A stretch of 34,843 nucleotides of DNA. Source: Pseudomonadota bacterium (GTDB lineage: Bacteria; Pseudomonadota; Alphaproteobacteria; Rhizobiales; Rhizobiaceae). Location: the NCBI GenBank assembly GCA_023419535.1, contig JAEZXX010000001.1, forward strand, positions 1-34,843, given 5' to 3'. The position numbers and the translations under genes were made by a program. Below, in pieces: positions 1-8,991 of this stretch. Numbering within the stretch: the stretch's first letter is position 1; each line of letters begins with the position of its first letter. The notes beneath the pieces were generated by a model. It worked only from the letters and a program-made list of their open reading frames with translations. It was not told where the DNA came from and ran no database searches.

Positions 1-273
1 GTGATGCGCGGCCCGCGCGGGGGGCGCCCCGCGCTGATGGGGCGGGGCGTCGGCCGGGCGCTGATGGCGCTCGCGGCCGAAGCGGCGGCGGCGGCCGGCG
101 AGAGCGTGGTCTTCCTCGTCGGCGACCGCGCCTACTACATGCCGCTCGGCTACCAGCCGCTGGCGCCGGGCTCGGTGTCGATGCCGGGGCCGGTCGACGA
201 GCGGCGCATCCTCGCTTTGCCTCTCGCGGCCGGGGCGTTGGATGGACTGTCGGGCGCCGTCGGCCCGCGCTGA
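1..273 (+). CDS. GNAT-family N-acetyltransferase, C-terminal fragment (cut by window start)
   Basis: The visible 90 residues read as the back half of a GNAT acetyltransferase of the YhbS type, which moves an acetyl group from acetyl-CoA to an amine. The segment MGRGVGRALMALA fits motif A (Q/RxxGxG/A), the acetyl-CoA pyrophosphate-binding loop, followed by a helix. Then come a beta strand (SVVFLVGD) and YYMPLGYQPL, which matches the usual 'yY.rfGF' element near the end of the fold. The apparent start at base 1 is not a true start, because the N-terminal half of the domain would lie upstream of the window. The gene ends at a TGA at 271-273 and faces the patatin gene, with 9 bp between the two stop codons. 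The substrate cannot be told from this fragment. Confidence 0.75.
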   Translation: MMRGPRGGRPALMGRGVGRALMALAAEAAAAAGESVVFLVGDRAYYMPLGYQPLAPGSVSMPGPVDERRILALPLAAGALDGLSGAVGPR

Positions 274-282
274 CCGGCGGTC

Positions 283-1302
283 TCAGACCTCCGCGAACCC
301 GTCCATGGTGGAACGCGCGGTGCTGCGCGTGCCGACGCCGTCGAAGGCCTCGTCGAGCCAGCGCGCCGCCGCGTCCCGCCCGAGCCCGCGCAGGCGCGAG
401 AGGGTCGAGAAGCGGGTGTCGAGCTTGCCGGCCGACCCGCCCTCGGCGAGCTCCGGACCCGCGACGATCATGTGGATGCGAAGGTCGGCGATGTTGCGCA
501 GCGTCGGGTCGACGAAGTCCTCGTCGCGCGCCAGCCGCTGGATGTCGCGGATGGTGCGAAGGTCGCGCATCAGCGACGAATTGAAGGTGATCTCGTTGAC
601 GCGGTTCATGATGTCGCCCGGCCGCGTCGGCACGCCGTCGGTCTCGAAGGGCGTCACCTGCACGATCAAAAGGTCGCTCGCCTCGCAGCGGTTCGAGAAG
701 AGGGGCGTCAGGACCGGATTGCCCATGTAGCCGCCGTCCCAATAGGACCGCCCGCCGATCTCGACCGCCTTGAAGAGGTTCGGCAGGCAGGCCGAGGCGA
801 GGAGTGCGTCCGCCGTCACTTCGGCGCGCGAGAAGACGCGGGCGCGCCCGCTCTCGACGTCCGTCGCTCCGACGAAGAGGGGAATGGCCTCGGGGGCCGA
901 GAGGCGGTCGAACTCGATCGCCTCCTCCACGACGTTGCGCAGGAGTGTTGCGGCGGGAAGGGCGGACCGATAGGGCGAGAAGAGCTGGCCGAGCACCTTG
1001 GCCCCTTCGAGCCAGGCGCCGAGGAAGGCGTCCGGGACGAAGGGATTGTAGCGCTCGGCGGCGCCGAGCGGCGAGCGCTTGGCGACGAGCCGCCACATCC
1101 GTTCCAACGTCTCGCGGGCCCCTTCGGCGCCGTTCCGGCACAGGCCGGAGACGAGGGCGGCCGCGTTCAGCGCGCCGGCGCTGGTGCCGGAGACGGCGCG
1201 TGGATCGATGGCGTCGTTCTCCAGGAGATGGTCGAGCACGCCCCAGGTGAAGGCGCCGTGGGCGCCGCCGCCCTGCAGGGCGAGGCTGACGGGCTTGGCC
1301 AT
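283..1302 (-). CDS. patatin-like phospholipase family protein
   Basis: A 339-residue patatin-fold lipid acyl hydrolase. Seen directly: the oxyanion-hole glycine stretch GGGAHG at residues 11-16, the nucleophile elbow G-T-S-A-G with Ser41, and the second dyad member in D-G-G with Asp189. The Ser/Asp dyad is therefore complete and the enzyme should be active on phospholipid or another acyl ester. There is no signal peptide or membrane segment, so it is probably cytoplasmic. The ATG start at 1302 puts the glycine motif right at the N-terminus, as is usual for the family; the open frame extends far upstream only because of high GC. It lies 68 bp downstream of the VWA membrane protein on the same strand and may be co-transcribed with the MoxR operon. 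Bacterial relatives include polyhydroxybutyrate-associated and toxin-type patatins; nothing here selects a substrate. Confidence 0.9.
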   Translation of the reverse strand: MAKPVSLALQGGGAHGAFTWGVLDHLLENDAIDPRAVSGTSAGALNAAALVSGLCRNGAEGARETLERMWRLVAKRSPLGAAERYNPFVPDAFLGAWLEGAKVLGQLFSPYRSALPAATLLRNVVEEAIEFDRLSAPEAIPLFVGATDVESGRARVFSRAEVTADALLASACLPNLFKAVEIGGRSYWDGGYMGNPVLTPLFSNRCEASDLLIVQVTPFETDGVPTRPGDIMNRVNEITFNSSLMRDLRTIRDIQRLARDEDFVDPTLRNIADLRIHMIVAGPELAEGGSAGKLDTRFSTLSRLRGLGRDAAARWLDEAFDGVGTRSTARSTMDGFAEV

Positions 1303-1370
1303 GAAGGATCCTGCCTCGTTGCGTGACGAGCGAGACAATGGGCCAGCAGACGCGCGCTTCAAGCCCGCGA

Positions 1371-3443
1371 TCAGCGGCCCTCGCGCCACCATGTCGCCGA
1401 AACGGCGAGAAGCAGCCCGGCGAGGCCGAGGAAGCCCGCGAAGAGCGGCGTGCGGTCGATCCCGACGAGGAGCGATTCCTGCGTCTGGCGAAGGCCGATG
1501 AAATTCGATCCGCTCGCGGCCGAGCGGCCGGAGACCGGGCGGACGGCCGGAACCTCCGCGTCCGCGCCGAGCCGTCGCACGCTTCCGCCGGAGCCTTCCG
1601 CGATCGGGGCGAGGAGGTCGGGCGTCGAGATCGCCTCGCGGTACTCGCGCGGATTGACCGGCCCCACATTGACGAGGGTCGACAGGTCGCCGTTGGCGAT
1701 CTGGTAGAGGCCGAGCTCGTCCGCCGGGCTCGTGCCCGTCCATTCGCCGTCGCCGGCATCCGACAGGGCGAGCGAGAGCGTCCCGCCCGACGGCGTGATG
1801 ATCGTCGCGGGCCCGGGATCCTCGCCGAGGGTGGTGCGCACGACCGTCAGCTGAGCGCCCTCGGCGGAGGCGCGCAGCGCCTCCTCCTCCAGCTCCGGCT
1901 CCTGCATCAGCCAGTGCGCGAGGCGCCGGAAGAGCGGCACGTGAGGGCCGCCGCCCGCAAAGCCGCGGCTCCAGAGCCAGCCGTGATCGGAGAGAAGCAA
2001 GGCGACGCGCCCTTCGCCCGCCCGGTCGAGGACGAGGAGCGGCTTGCCGTCCGGCCCCTCCATCACCGTCTCGCCCTGCGTGGTGCCGACGTCGATCGAG
2101 CGGAACCAGGGGCTCCAGTCGGCGGGGGTGGCCTCCGCGCCCGGCAGATCGCGCGTCACGGGGTGGCGGCGCCCGAGGTCCGACAGCATGGGGCGGAAGG
2201 CCCGCTCGTCGACGCCGCCGGTCGGCAGGGCGGGCAGGACAGAGGCGAGCGGCGAACTCGCGATCGAGTCCGGGCCCGCATATTCGGGACCGGAGGCGAC
2301 CAGCACCGCACCGCCGTTCGTCACGTATTGAGCGATGTAGTCGTAGTAGAGCGTCGGCAGGACGCCGCGCCGCTGGTAGCGGTCGAAGATGATGAGGTCG
2401 AAATCGTCGATCCGCTCGACGAAGAGCTCGCGCGTCGGAAAGGCGATCAGCGACAATTCGTCGATGGGCGTGCCGTCCTGCTTCTCGGGCGGCCGCAGGA
2501 TGGTGAAGTGGACGAGGTCGACGGCCGCGTCCGACTTCAGGAGATTGCGCCACGTGCGCTCGCCCGCATGCGGCTCGCCGGACACGAGGAGCACGCGCAG
2601 ATTCTCGCGGATGCCGTCGACGAGCGCGATGGCGCGGTTGTTGATCCCGGTGATCTCGTCGGGTCGCGAGGCGACGGACAGCTCCAGGATGCTTTCGCCC
2701 GCGCGCGGCAGCTGGAACGGGAGTTGAGTCTCCTCGCCCGGTGTCGCGGGAAGGCGCGTCAGGAGTTCGCCGTTCAAATAGGCGCGCACCTCGACGGGGG
2801 TTTGCGTGGCGCCCGCGCCCTCCTCGACGACGCGGAAGGCGAGGCTCTGCTCTTCGCCGACGACGCCGAAGCGGGGCGAGGAGACGACCTCGATCCGCCG
2901 GTCGAACTCGTCCTCGCGGCCCGTGACGAGGCCGTGGACCGGCGCGTCGAAGCCGAGCGCCTCCGCGTTTGCCGGGACGTCGTGGACCTGCCCGTCGGTG
3001 ATCATCACCGCGCCTCCGACACGGGCCGGCGAGACGTCGCGCAGCGCCGTGTCGAGTGCGGAGAAGAGCGCGGTCGTGCGGTCCGCGTCGCCGCCGGCGT
3101 CCGAGCGCGCCTCGACGACGCGGACCTCGAACTCGGGGTGTTCGGCAAGCTCCGCGCGAAGGGCGGCGAGCGCCGTCTCGGTCTGCGCGGTGCGGTCCTC
3201 GATCGACTGGCTCTGCGATCGGTCGACGACGAGGGCGACGACGCTCGACAGGGGCTCGCGGTCCTCGCGAAGGATCACGGGGTTGAGGAGCGCGAGCGCC
3301 AGCGCGCCGACGGCGAGAACGCGCAGGACCGCGCCGCGCGCGCGGGCGGCAAGAAGCGCCAGCGCGAGGAGGAGGGCCGGGACGGCGAGCGCCGCGACCG
3401 CCCAGAGCGGCAGGATGGGGCTGACATCGATCGACCAGCTCAT
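1371..3443 (-). CDS. VWA-like membrane protein with glutamine-amidotransferase-like domain (last gene of the MoxR operon)
   Basis: A 690-residue protein anchored by two N-terminal membrane segments (about residues 12-33 and 38-55) and one near the C-terminus (about 665-684, followed by a short basic tail). After the second segment the sequence VVDRSQS supplies an intact MIDAS DxSxS (Asp74, Ser76, Ser78), and AVMITDGQVHD looks like a later VWA metal-site strand. The middle part (NLRVLLVSGEP through NGGAVLVASGPEYAG) resembles the class I glutamine amidotransferase-like fold found in this family, with no clear catalytic Cys-His pair. It starts at an ATG that overlaps the stop of the DUF4159 gene by four bases (ATGA), so translation is coupled. 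In related operons this protein accompanies MoxR, DUF58 and BatA proteins. Its biochemical role is unknown; a metal-dependent partner for the MoxR AAA+ chaperone is inferred. Confidence 0.85.
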   Translation of the reverse strand: MSWSIDVSPILPLWAVAALAVPALLLALALLAARARGAVLRVLAVGALALALLNPVILREDREPLSSVVALVVDRSQSQSIEDRTAQTETALAALRAELAEHPEFEVRVVEARSDAGGDADRTTALFSALDTALRDVSPARVGGAVMITDGQVHDVPANAEALGFDAPVHGLVTGREDEFDRRIEVVSSPRFGVVGEEQSLAFRVVEEGAGATQTPVEVRAYLNGELLTRLPATPGEETQLPFQLPRAGESILELSVASRPDEITGINNRAIALVDGIRENLRVLLVSGEPHAGERTWRNLLKSDAAVDLVHFTILRPPEKQDGTPIDELSLIAFPTRELFVERIDDFDLIIFDRYQRRGVLPTLYYDYIAQYVTNGGAVLVASGPEYAGPDSIASSPLASVLPALPTGGVDERAFRPMLSDLGRRHPVTRDLPGAEATPADWSPWFRSIDVGTTQGETVMEGPDGKPLLVLDRAGEGRVALLLSDHGWLWSRGFAGGGPHVPLFRRLAHWLMQEPELEEEALRASAEGAQLTVVRTTLGEDPGPATIITPSGGTLSLALSDAGDGEWTGTSPADELGLYQIANGDLSTLVNVGPVNPREYREAISTPDLLAPIAEGSGGSVRRLGADAEVPAVRPVSGRSAASGSNFIGLRQTQESLLVGIDRTPLFAGFLGLAGLLLAVSATWWREGR

Positions 3444-6265
3444 TGGCCGAGCCGCTCGAGGATCGCCGGGACGTGGACCTGGTCGGCCTTGTAGTTGCCG
3501 GTCAGCACGTACATCACGATGTTGACGCCCGCCCGGTAGGCCCATTCGCGCTGGCGCGGATCGCTGGTGTCGGTCGGGTAGACGAAGAGACCGCCGTCAT
3601 CGACGGCCCAGGCGCCGGCCAGATCGTTCGACGTGATCATGATCGAGGACACGCCGTCGCCGACGCTGGCGGGACGCCCTTCGAGCGCGCCGTCGCCGCG
3701 CGCGCTCGCCTCGACCCAGAGGTCCGAGCCCGCGTGCCGGCCGGGAAACTCGTCCATGATGTAGAACGCCTTGGTCAGCACGTGGTCCGCGGGGACCGGC
3801 TCCAGCGGCGGGATGTCGAGGTCGGCCAGGATGTCGCGCAGCCGCCGCTGCCCGTCCGAGACCATGCCGCCGCCCAGAGCGCCCATGGCGTCGCCCGCGA
3901 CGTCGAAGAGGACGGTGCCGCCCTGCTTCATGTAGGCATCGATGCGGCTGACGGCCGCCGTGCTCGGCATCTCGGCACCCGCGTCGACCGGCCAGTAGAG
4001 CACCGGGAAGAAGGAGAGCTCGTCGGTCTCGATGTCGACCGCCATCGGCTCGCCGGGCTCCAGCGCGGTCTTGGCCGCGATGAAATGCGAGAGCCCCTGC
4101 AGGCCCTGCCGGGACACCTCGTCCCGGGCCGCGTCCCCGGTGACGACATAGGCCAGATGCGTCGTCCCGGTCGCGGCCAGCGCCCGCTCCATGTCGACCC
4201 CGTCGAGGTCGTCCAGGACCTGCGCCCGCGGCTCGGACGGAAGCCAGAGGAGAGCGGCGAGCAGGAGGGCCGCCGCCGCTCCGGTGGGGCGACGGGACGC
4301 CAGACGCGACATGCGGGAAAAGGCTCCGTTCAGCCAGAGGAGGGCGATCGCGTCGAGCGCGAGGAGGAGGAGCGCGAGGGCGAAGAGCCAGGGGGCGAGG
4401 TCGCGGGCCTCTCCGCCGCCGTAGGCGCGAGCCTCCGCACCGGCTGCGACGCCGACCGCGGGAAGCGGTTCGAGCGTGGCCTCGGCTCCCATGAGGTTGA
4501 GCGCGTAGACGCCCTCCTCGGTGCCGTAGAGGCCCGGCGGGTTCTCGCGGGTGACGAGTGGGGTGGCGCCGGCCTCCAGCGACAGCGGGCGGGCGTCGGC
4601 CGGGGGCGAGCCGAGGAAGCCGCGCGCGTCGAGAGCCCGGTAGGGCGCAAGGCTGACGGCCTGCGCCGCCGCGCCGCCGCCGCCGGTCCTCGAGAGCGTC
4701 ACGATCCGGCGCAGCATGTCGACGAAGACGCCCGAGATCGGCAGGTTCGACCACGTCGCCTCGGCGGTCGTGTGGACGAGGACGATGGTGCCGGCGCCGC
4801 GGGCGGCGGCGGTCACGATGGGCGTGCCGTCGGCCAAGCTCGCCCAGGTCGCGGCGGCCAGGTCGGCGGACGGTTCGGCCAGCACCTGCCGCGAGACCGT
4901 GACGTCGGCCGGCACCTCAATGCCCGCGAAGGGGCTGCCCTGCGTCATCGGCGCCATGCGCTGCGGCTCCGACCAGGAGAGGGCGCCGCCGAGCTGGCGC
5001 TCGCCGCCGCGGAGCCGCACCGGCACCAGCGTGTCCTCGCCCGTCGTCGCCGCGAGGCGGGGTCCGGCGAAGCGCAGAAGCGTGCCGCCGTTCTCGACGA
5101 AACGATCCAGACCCTCGCGCGCGGCGTCCGGCAGGACGCCGATATCGGCGAGTACGACGATCGACGGGTCCTGTTCGAGGAGGCGGGGGATCGCGACCGA
5201 GAGATCGGCGCTGTCGGCGCGCACGAGATCGGCGAAGGGCTCCAGCGCACGGGTGATGTAGTAGAGCGGCGACAGCAGCGGCTGGGCCAGATCCGACGCC
5301 TCGCCGGAGACGAGCGCCACGCGCCGCCGCTGGAAGCTGTCGTCGACCAGGCGGACTTCGGCTGCGTTCGAGACGCCCTCGACCTCGATCCGGGCGACGT
5401 CGTTGCGCAGCTCCACCGGAATGTCGAACCGCGCCTCGGCCCTCGCGGCCCCCGCCTCGAACGACAGCGGGGCGCGGGCGATCTCGCGGCCCTGTTCGTC
5501 GAGGGCGCGCAGCGTGCGGGAGAGGGGCGCGGCCTCGTCGCTCGGCCGGACGGCCGCAGCCATCAGAGCGCCGGTGGCGTTGTCGGCGCCGGTCAGCGCC
5601 AGCCGGTCGGCGGGCTCGTCGCGGAACAGCAGCGTCTGTCGCGGTTCGATCGCGGCGAGCCGCTCCAGCGCCTGCGCCGTTCCAGGGGCGTCGAGCCCGT
5701 CTGTCAGAAGCACCAGACTTCCCGCAGGCATTCCCGAAAGAGCGCCGACGAGGCGCTCGGCGGCCGCTTCGCGGTCCACCCGCACCGGGCGAGGCTGTGC
5801 GGCCGCAAGTCGTTCGAGAGCCGTTCCGGCCTGCATCGGCGCCGCGTCGTCGCCCGCGCCCTCGGCGGACAGCACCAGCGAAACCGGTCGCCCGGCGTCT
5901 CCGGCCTCGCGGATCAGGATTTCGGCGTCGGCGCGCCGCGCGTCCCAGCCGGACGCGGTCGCCCAGCCGTTGTCGAGGAGGATCGCCACCGGACCATCGC
6001 CTTCGAGCGCCGCCGCGCGCGGATTGAGGACCGGCGCGGCGAGCGCCGCGACGATCGCGGCGGCCAGCAGCAGACGGAGCAGCGTCAGCCACCATGGGCT
6101 CTGCGCCGGCGTCTCCTCAGGCCGCGCGACCCGCGCCAGGATCGCGAGCGGGGGAAAGGCCTCGGCCTGCGGGCGCGGCGGGGTGAGGCGCAGCAGCCAC
6201 CAGATGGCGGGCAGGGCGAGGAGGCCGACGAGGACCAGCGGGGCGCCGAAGGAAAGTGCTCCCAT
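3440..6265 (-). CDS. DUF4159 domain-containing membrane protein with BatA N-terminus
   Basis: A 941-residue protein. Residues 1-82 match the BatA N-terminal module: a first membrane helix (about 7-26), a cytoplasmic loop, and a second helix (about 58-80) ending in LNPR. The VWA-like segment that follows reads AILLDNGWA, so the first MIDAS aspartate (Asp98) is kept but both serines of DxSxS are replaced by Gly and Ala. Two further hydrophobic segments lie around residues 622-680, and the last ~250 residues form a DUF4159 (GldG/ThuA-like) domain, from TTHLAYVV to ILERLGQ, with the elements FFPVLYWP and GGTVLFD. It overlaps the DUF58 stop by one base (TGATG) and the following gene by four (ATGA), so all three should be made together. 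Known families cover the domains; the combined function is not established. Loss of the MIDAS serines suggests a structural rather than a metal-binding VWA. Confidence 0.87.
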   Translation of the reverse strand: MGALSFGAPLVLVGLLALPAIWWLLRLTPPRPQAEAFPPLAILARVARPEETPAQSPWWLTLLRLLLAAAIVAALAAPVLNPRAAALEGDGPVAILLDNGWATASGWDARRADAEILIREAGDAGRPVSLVLSAEGAGDDAAPMQAGTALERLAAAQPRPVRVDREAAAERLVGALSGMPAGSLVLLTDGLDAPGTAQALERLAAIEPRQTLLFRDEPADRLALTGADNATGALMAAAVRPSDEAAPLSRTLRALDEQGREIARAPLSFEAGAARAEARFDIPVELRNDVARIEVEGVSNAAEVRLVDDSFQRRRVALVSGEASDLAQPLLSPLYYITRALEPFADLVRADSADLSVAIPRLLEQDPSIVVLADIGVLPDAAREGLDRFVENGGTLLRFAGPRLAATTGEDTLVPVRLRGGERQLGGALSWSEPQRMAPMTQGSPFAGIEVPADVTVSRQVLAEPSADLAAATWASLADGTPIVTAAARGAGTIVLVHTTAEATWSNLPISGVFVDMLRRIVTLSRTGGGGAAAQAVSLAPYRALDARGFLGSPPADARPLSLEAGATPLVTRENPPGLYGTEEGVYALNLMGAEATLEPLPAVGVAAGAEARAYGGGEARDLAPWLFALALLLLALDAIALLWLNGAFSRMSRLASRRPTGAAAALLLAALLWLPSEPRAQVLDDLDGVDMERALAATGTTHLAYVVTGDAARDEVSRQGLQGLSHFIAAKTALEPGEPMAVDIETDELSFFPVLYWPVDAGAEMPSTAAVSRIDAYMKQGGTVLFDVAGDAMGALGGGMVSDGQRRLRDILADLDIPPLEPVPADHVLTKAFYIMDEFPGRHAGSDLWVEASARGDGALEGRPASVGDGVSSIMITSNDLAGAWAVDDGGLFVYPTDTSDPRQREWAYRAGVNIVMYVLTGNYKADQVHVPAILERLGQ

Positions 6266-7179
6266 CAGGCGCGGTCCCGGGCCGTCTGCGGCATGCCGGA
6301 AAGGCGGCCGTGCAGCGCGATCAGGGCCTCGGAGGCGAGGCGGTCGGTGCGGTGGACGGTGAAGCTCCAGCCGAGCCGCGCGCAAGTGGCCGCGATGGCG
6401 GCGCGATGCGCGGCGTAGAGGTTCGCGTAGCCCTCGCGGAGGGCTTCCGCCCGGCCGGCGGTGAGCTTCATGCCCGTCTCGGGATCGCGGAACTCGGTCC
6501 GCCCGGAATAGGGGAAGGTCTCTTCGGCCGGGTCGAAAACCTGCACGAGATGACCGCGCACGCCGGTCGCGGCCAGCCTGTCGAGCCGCGCCGCGATGGC
6601 GTCCGGATCGTCGAGGAAGTCCGAGACGAGGACGAGCTCGGAGAAGCGGCGCAGGCGCGCCGGATCGGGCAGGCCGGCGTCCGGCCGCGCGATCGCAAGG
6701 CTGGCGGCGATGCGCTCGGCGGCGTTGCGCGCCGAGACGGGGTCGAGGACGCCCGGATAGCCGATCCGTTCGCCCGAGCGCGACAGGAGCTCGGCGAGGG
6801 CGAGGACGAGGACGAGCGCGCGCGATTCCTTGGAAACGGGCGCCGCGTTGGAGCGATAGCGCATGGAGGCCGAGGGATCCGCCCAGAGCCAGACGGTCTG
6901 GGCCGCCTCCCATTCGCGGTCGCGCAGGTAGACATGGTCGTCGCGTGCCGAGCGCCGCCAGTCGATGCGGCTCACCGCTTCGCCCTCCACGAAGGGACGG
7001 AACTGCCAGAAGTTCTCGCCCGGACCCCGGCGCCGCCGCCCGTGCCAGCCGGCCGTGACGTTGGCGGCGATGCGGCGCGCCTCCACGAGGAGATCCGGCA
7101 TGGCGCCGGCCCGGTCCTTCGCGCGGCCGAGCGCCTCGCGCGGGACCGTCGGCTCGGTCAGAGAACCGATCGGGGACAT
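6265..7179 (-). CDS. DUF58 domain-containing protein
   Basis: A 304-residue soluble DUF58 protein. The family's diagnostic region is plain at residues 47-94: a basic stretch GRRRRGPGENFWQFRPF, then G-E-A-V-S-R-I-D-W-R-R-S-A-R and a segment ending YLRDREWE. Next comes WADPSASM, in which Asp101, Ser103 and Ser105 give an intact MIDAS DxSxS of a VWA-like fold. Proteins of this family are regularly encoded directly after moxR and are thought to be clients or adaptors of the MoxR ATPase. The gene starts 10 bp after moxR ends and its stop overlaps the next start by one base. There is no signal peptide or membrane helix, in line with a cytoplasmic partner of the membrane-bound BatA-type proteins encoded downstream. 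Confidence 0.92.
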   Translation of the reverse strand: MSPIGSLTEPTVPREALGRAKDRAGAMPDLLVEARRIAANVTAGWHGRRRRGPGENFWQFRPFVEGEAVSRIDWRRSARDDHVYLRDREWEAAQTVWLWADPSASMRYRSNAAPVSKESRALVLVLALAELLSRSGERIGYPGVLDPVSARNAAERIAASLAIARPDAGLPDPARLRRFSELVLVSDFLDDPDAIAARLDRLAATGVRGHLVQVFDPAEETFPYSGRTEFRDPETGMKLTAGRAEALREGYANLYAAHRAAIAATCARLGWSFTVHRTDRLASEALIALHGRLSGMPQTARDRA

Positions 7180-7189
7180 CCGGCGCGTC

Positions 7190-8200
7190 TCAGCCGACCC
7201 GGCGCGCGAGCTTGCCGACGACGTCGCGCACCGACATGCCCTCGGCGCGCGCCGAAAAGTTCAGCGCCATGCGGTGCTGGAGGATGGGTTCGGCGAGCGC
7301 GCGCACGTCGTCGATCGAGGGCGCGAGGCGGCCGTCATAGAGGGCTCTGGCGCGAACGCAGGTCATCAGCGCCTGGGAGGCCCGCGGACCGGGGCCCCAT
7401 GCGACGTGGGCGTCCGCCTCCGCCGAGCCGTGGCCCGGGCGCGCCGAGCGAACGAGCGTCAGGATCGCCTCGACGACGCTTTCCGTCACGGGCATGCGGC
7501 GCACCAGCGCCTGGATCTCCGACAGGCGCCCGGCGGTCATCACCGCGGCGGCCTTCTCCTCCGCCGCTCCGGTCGTGGCGAGAAGGATGCGGCGCTCGGC
7601 GTCCAGATCGGGATAGCGGACGTCGATCTGGCAGAGGAAGCGGTCGAGCTGCGCCTCGGGCAGCGGGTAGGTTCCCTCCTGCTCCAGCGGGTTCTGCGTC
7701 GCCAGCACGTGGAAGGGCGCCGGCAGGTCGTGCCGCTCGCCGGCGACCGTGACGTGGTATTCCTGCATGGACTGCAGAAGAGCCGACTGGGTGCGCGGCG
7801 AGGCGCGGTTGATCTCGTCCGCCATCAGGAGCTGGGCGAAGACGGGGCCCCTCACGAAGCGGAAGGAGCGCCGGCCGCTCTCGTCCTGATCCATGACTTC
7901 GGTGCCGACGATGTCGGAGGGCATCAGGTCCGGCGTGAACTGGATGCGGCGCGCGTCGAGCCCGAGCGCGATGCCCAGCGTCTCCACCAGCTTGGTCTTG
8001 GCAAGGCCCGGCACGCCGACGAGGAGCGCGTGGCCGCCGGCGAGAATCGCGACGAGGCTCTGCTCGACGACGCTTTCCTGCCCGAAGATCACCCGCCCGA
8101 CCGAGGCCCGGACCTCCGAGATGTCGGAGAGCGCCCGCTCTGCGAGGCCGACCATCGCGTCCGCGTCGAGGGTCGCGGGCGGCGTCTGATGGATGGTCAT
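7190..8200 (-). CDS. MoxR family AAA+ ATPase
   Basis: A 336-residue AAA+ ATPase of the MoxR branch, a chaperone-like machine usually devoted to VWA-domain partners. Seen: Walker A GVPGLAKTK at 62-70 (the MoxR form GxPGxAKT), Walker B LLMADE at 124-129 followed by INRASPRTQSALLQSMQE, sensor 1 ATQN at 167-170, and the DRF of the arginine-finger region near 186-188. The length is normal for the family. It is the first gene of a five-gene minus-strand run (DUF58, BatA/DUF4159, VWA protein, possibly patatin). The 212-bp gap upstream is shared with the divergent DUF1285 operon and should hold both promoters; it dips in GC around 8290-8330, but I could not assign -35/-10 boxes with confidence. Confidence 0.95.
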   Translation of the reverse strand: MTIHQTPPATLDADAMVGLAERALSDISEVRASVGRVIFGQESVVEQSLVAILAGGHALLVGVPGLAKTKLVETLGIALGLDARRIQFTPDLMPSDIVGTEVMDQDESGRRSFRFVRGPVFAQLLMADEINRASPRTQSALLQSMQEYHVTVAGERHDLPAPFHVLATQNPLEQEGTYPLPEAQLDRFLCQIDVRYPDLDAERRILLATTGAAEEKAAAVMTAGRLSEIQALVRRMPVTESVVEAILTLVRSARPGHGSAEADAHVAWGPGPRASQALMTCVRARALYDGRLAPSIDDVRALAEPILQHRMALNFSARAEGMSVRDVVGKLARRVG

Positions 8201-8412
8201 GGGTCAGCTCCGTGGTGTCGGGCGGATCGGCGGGCCGGGCGCACCGGCCCATGAAGCCGTCCGCCGGCCCGTCTGGCAAGCGCCGTCCGGCAAACTATCT
8301 GGTGGGGGGCAAGCCCGGCGAAATTGAGACTTCCCGCGGGTCTCCTCGCATGGCCTCCCGCCCAGTCCCGCCGGGGACCCGGCACGAACACGACAGAACG
8401 GACGGTGCACCC

Positions 8413-8991
8413 TTGGACCATTCCGAACCCTCCGTCGACCGCGATCGGCCCTCGCCCGGCCTTGCGGCGCTGATCGCGAGGGCCGAACGCGCCGGACAGG
8501 GCGCGCCGCCGGTCGAGCGTTGGCATCCGGCGGCCTGCGGCGACATCGACATGGTGATCCACGCCGACGGTTCCTGGTCGCACGAGGGCTCGCCGATCGG
8601 CCGGCCCGCGCTCGTGCGACTCTTCTCCAGCGTGCTGCGCAAGGACGAGGATGGCGAGACCTACCTCGTCACGCCCGTCGAGAAGATGCGCATCCGGGTC
8701 GAGGACGCCGCCTTCGCGGCCGTCGAGATGGCGCGGGACGAGGAGGCGGGCGAGCCGGTCCTGACCTTCCGCACCAATGTGGGCGACGTCGTCGTCGCCG
8801 ACGCCCGGCATCGGTTGCGATTCGAGACCGGCGAGGGCGGCTTCGTGCCCTATCTGCAGGTCCGCGGCCGGCTGGAGGCGCGGCTGACGCGCGCGCTCGC
8901 CTACGAGCTGGCCGACCAGATCGAGGAGGACGACCGTGGACGCGCCTTCGTCCGCTCGCGCGGCGCGCGGTTCGACCTTCCCCATGCTTGA
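8413..8991 (+). CDS. DUF1285 domain-containing protein
   Basis: A 192-residue protein of the DUF1285 family. Recognisable stretches are PPVERWHPAACGDIDM, GSPIGRPALVRLFSSVLR, YLVTPVEKMRI and LTFRTNVGDVV, a pattern I know from many Hyphomicrobiales genomes, where this gene stands divergent from moxR. The function is unknown; the fold is small and soluble. The start is uncertain. A TTG at 8413, with GGACGG upstream, gives an N-terminus close to family length; an ATG at 8350 would add 21 residues rich in Pro/Arg with no convincing ribosome-binding site. The 3' end overlaps the NUDIX gene by 56 bp, so the two are probably translationally linked, and with the CCA enzyme they form a three-gene operon. 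Confidence 0.85.
   Translation: MDHSEPSVDRDRPSPGLAALIARAERAGQGAPPVERWHPAACGDIDMVIHADGSWSHEGSPIGRPALVRLFSSVLRKDEDGETYLVTPVEKMRIRVEDAAFAAVEMARDEEAGEPVLTFRTNVGDVVVADARHRLRFETGEGGFVPYLQVRGRLEARLTRALAYELADQIEEDDRGRAFVRSRGARFDLPHA
8923..8929 (+). promoter_or_regulatory. Shine-Dalgarno that fixes the GTG start of the NUDIX gene
   Basis: GAGGAGG lies six bases before the GTG at 8936, inside the end of the DUF1285 coding sequence. The competing in-frame ATG at 8984 has only pyrimidine-rich sequence before it. The GTG start is therefore preferred although it creates a 56-bp overlap. Confidence 0.7.

Noticed and set aside
1303..2553. N-terminal extension of the patatin frame.
   Set aside because: It is a shadow of the VWA protein gene. 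Patatin motifs begin right after the ATG at 1302.
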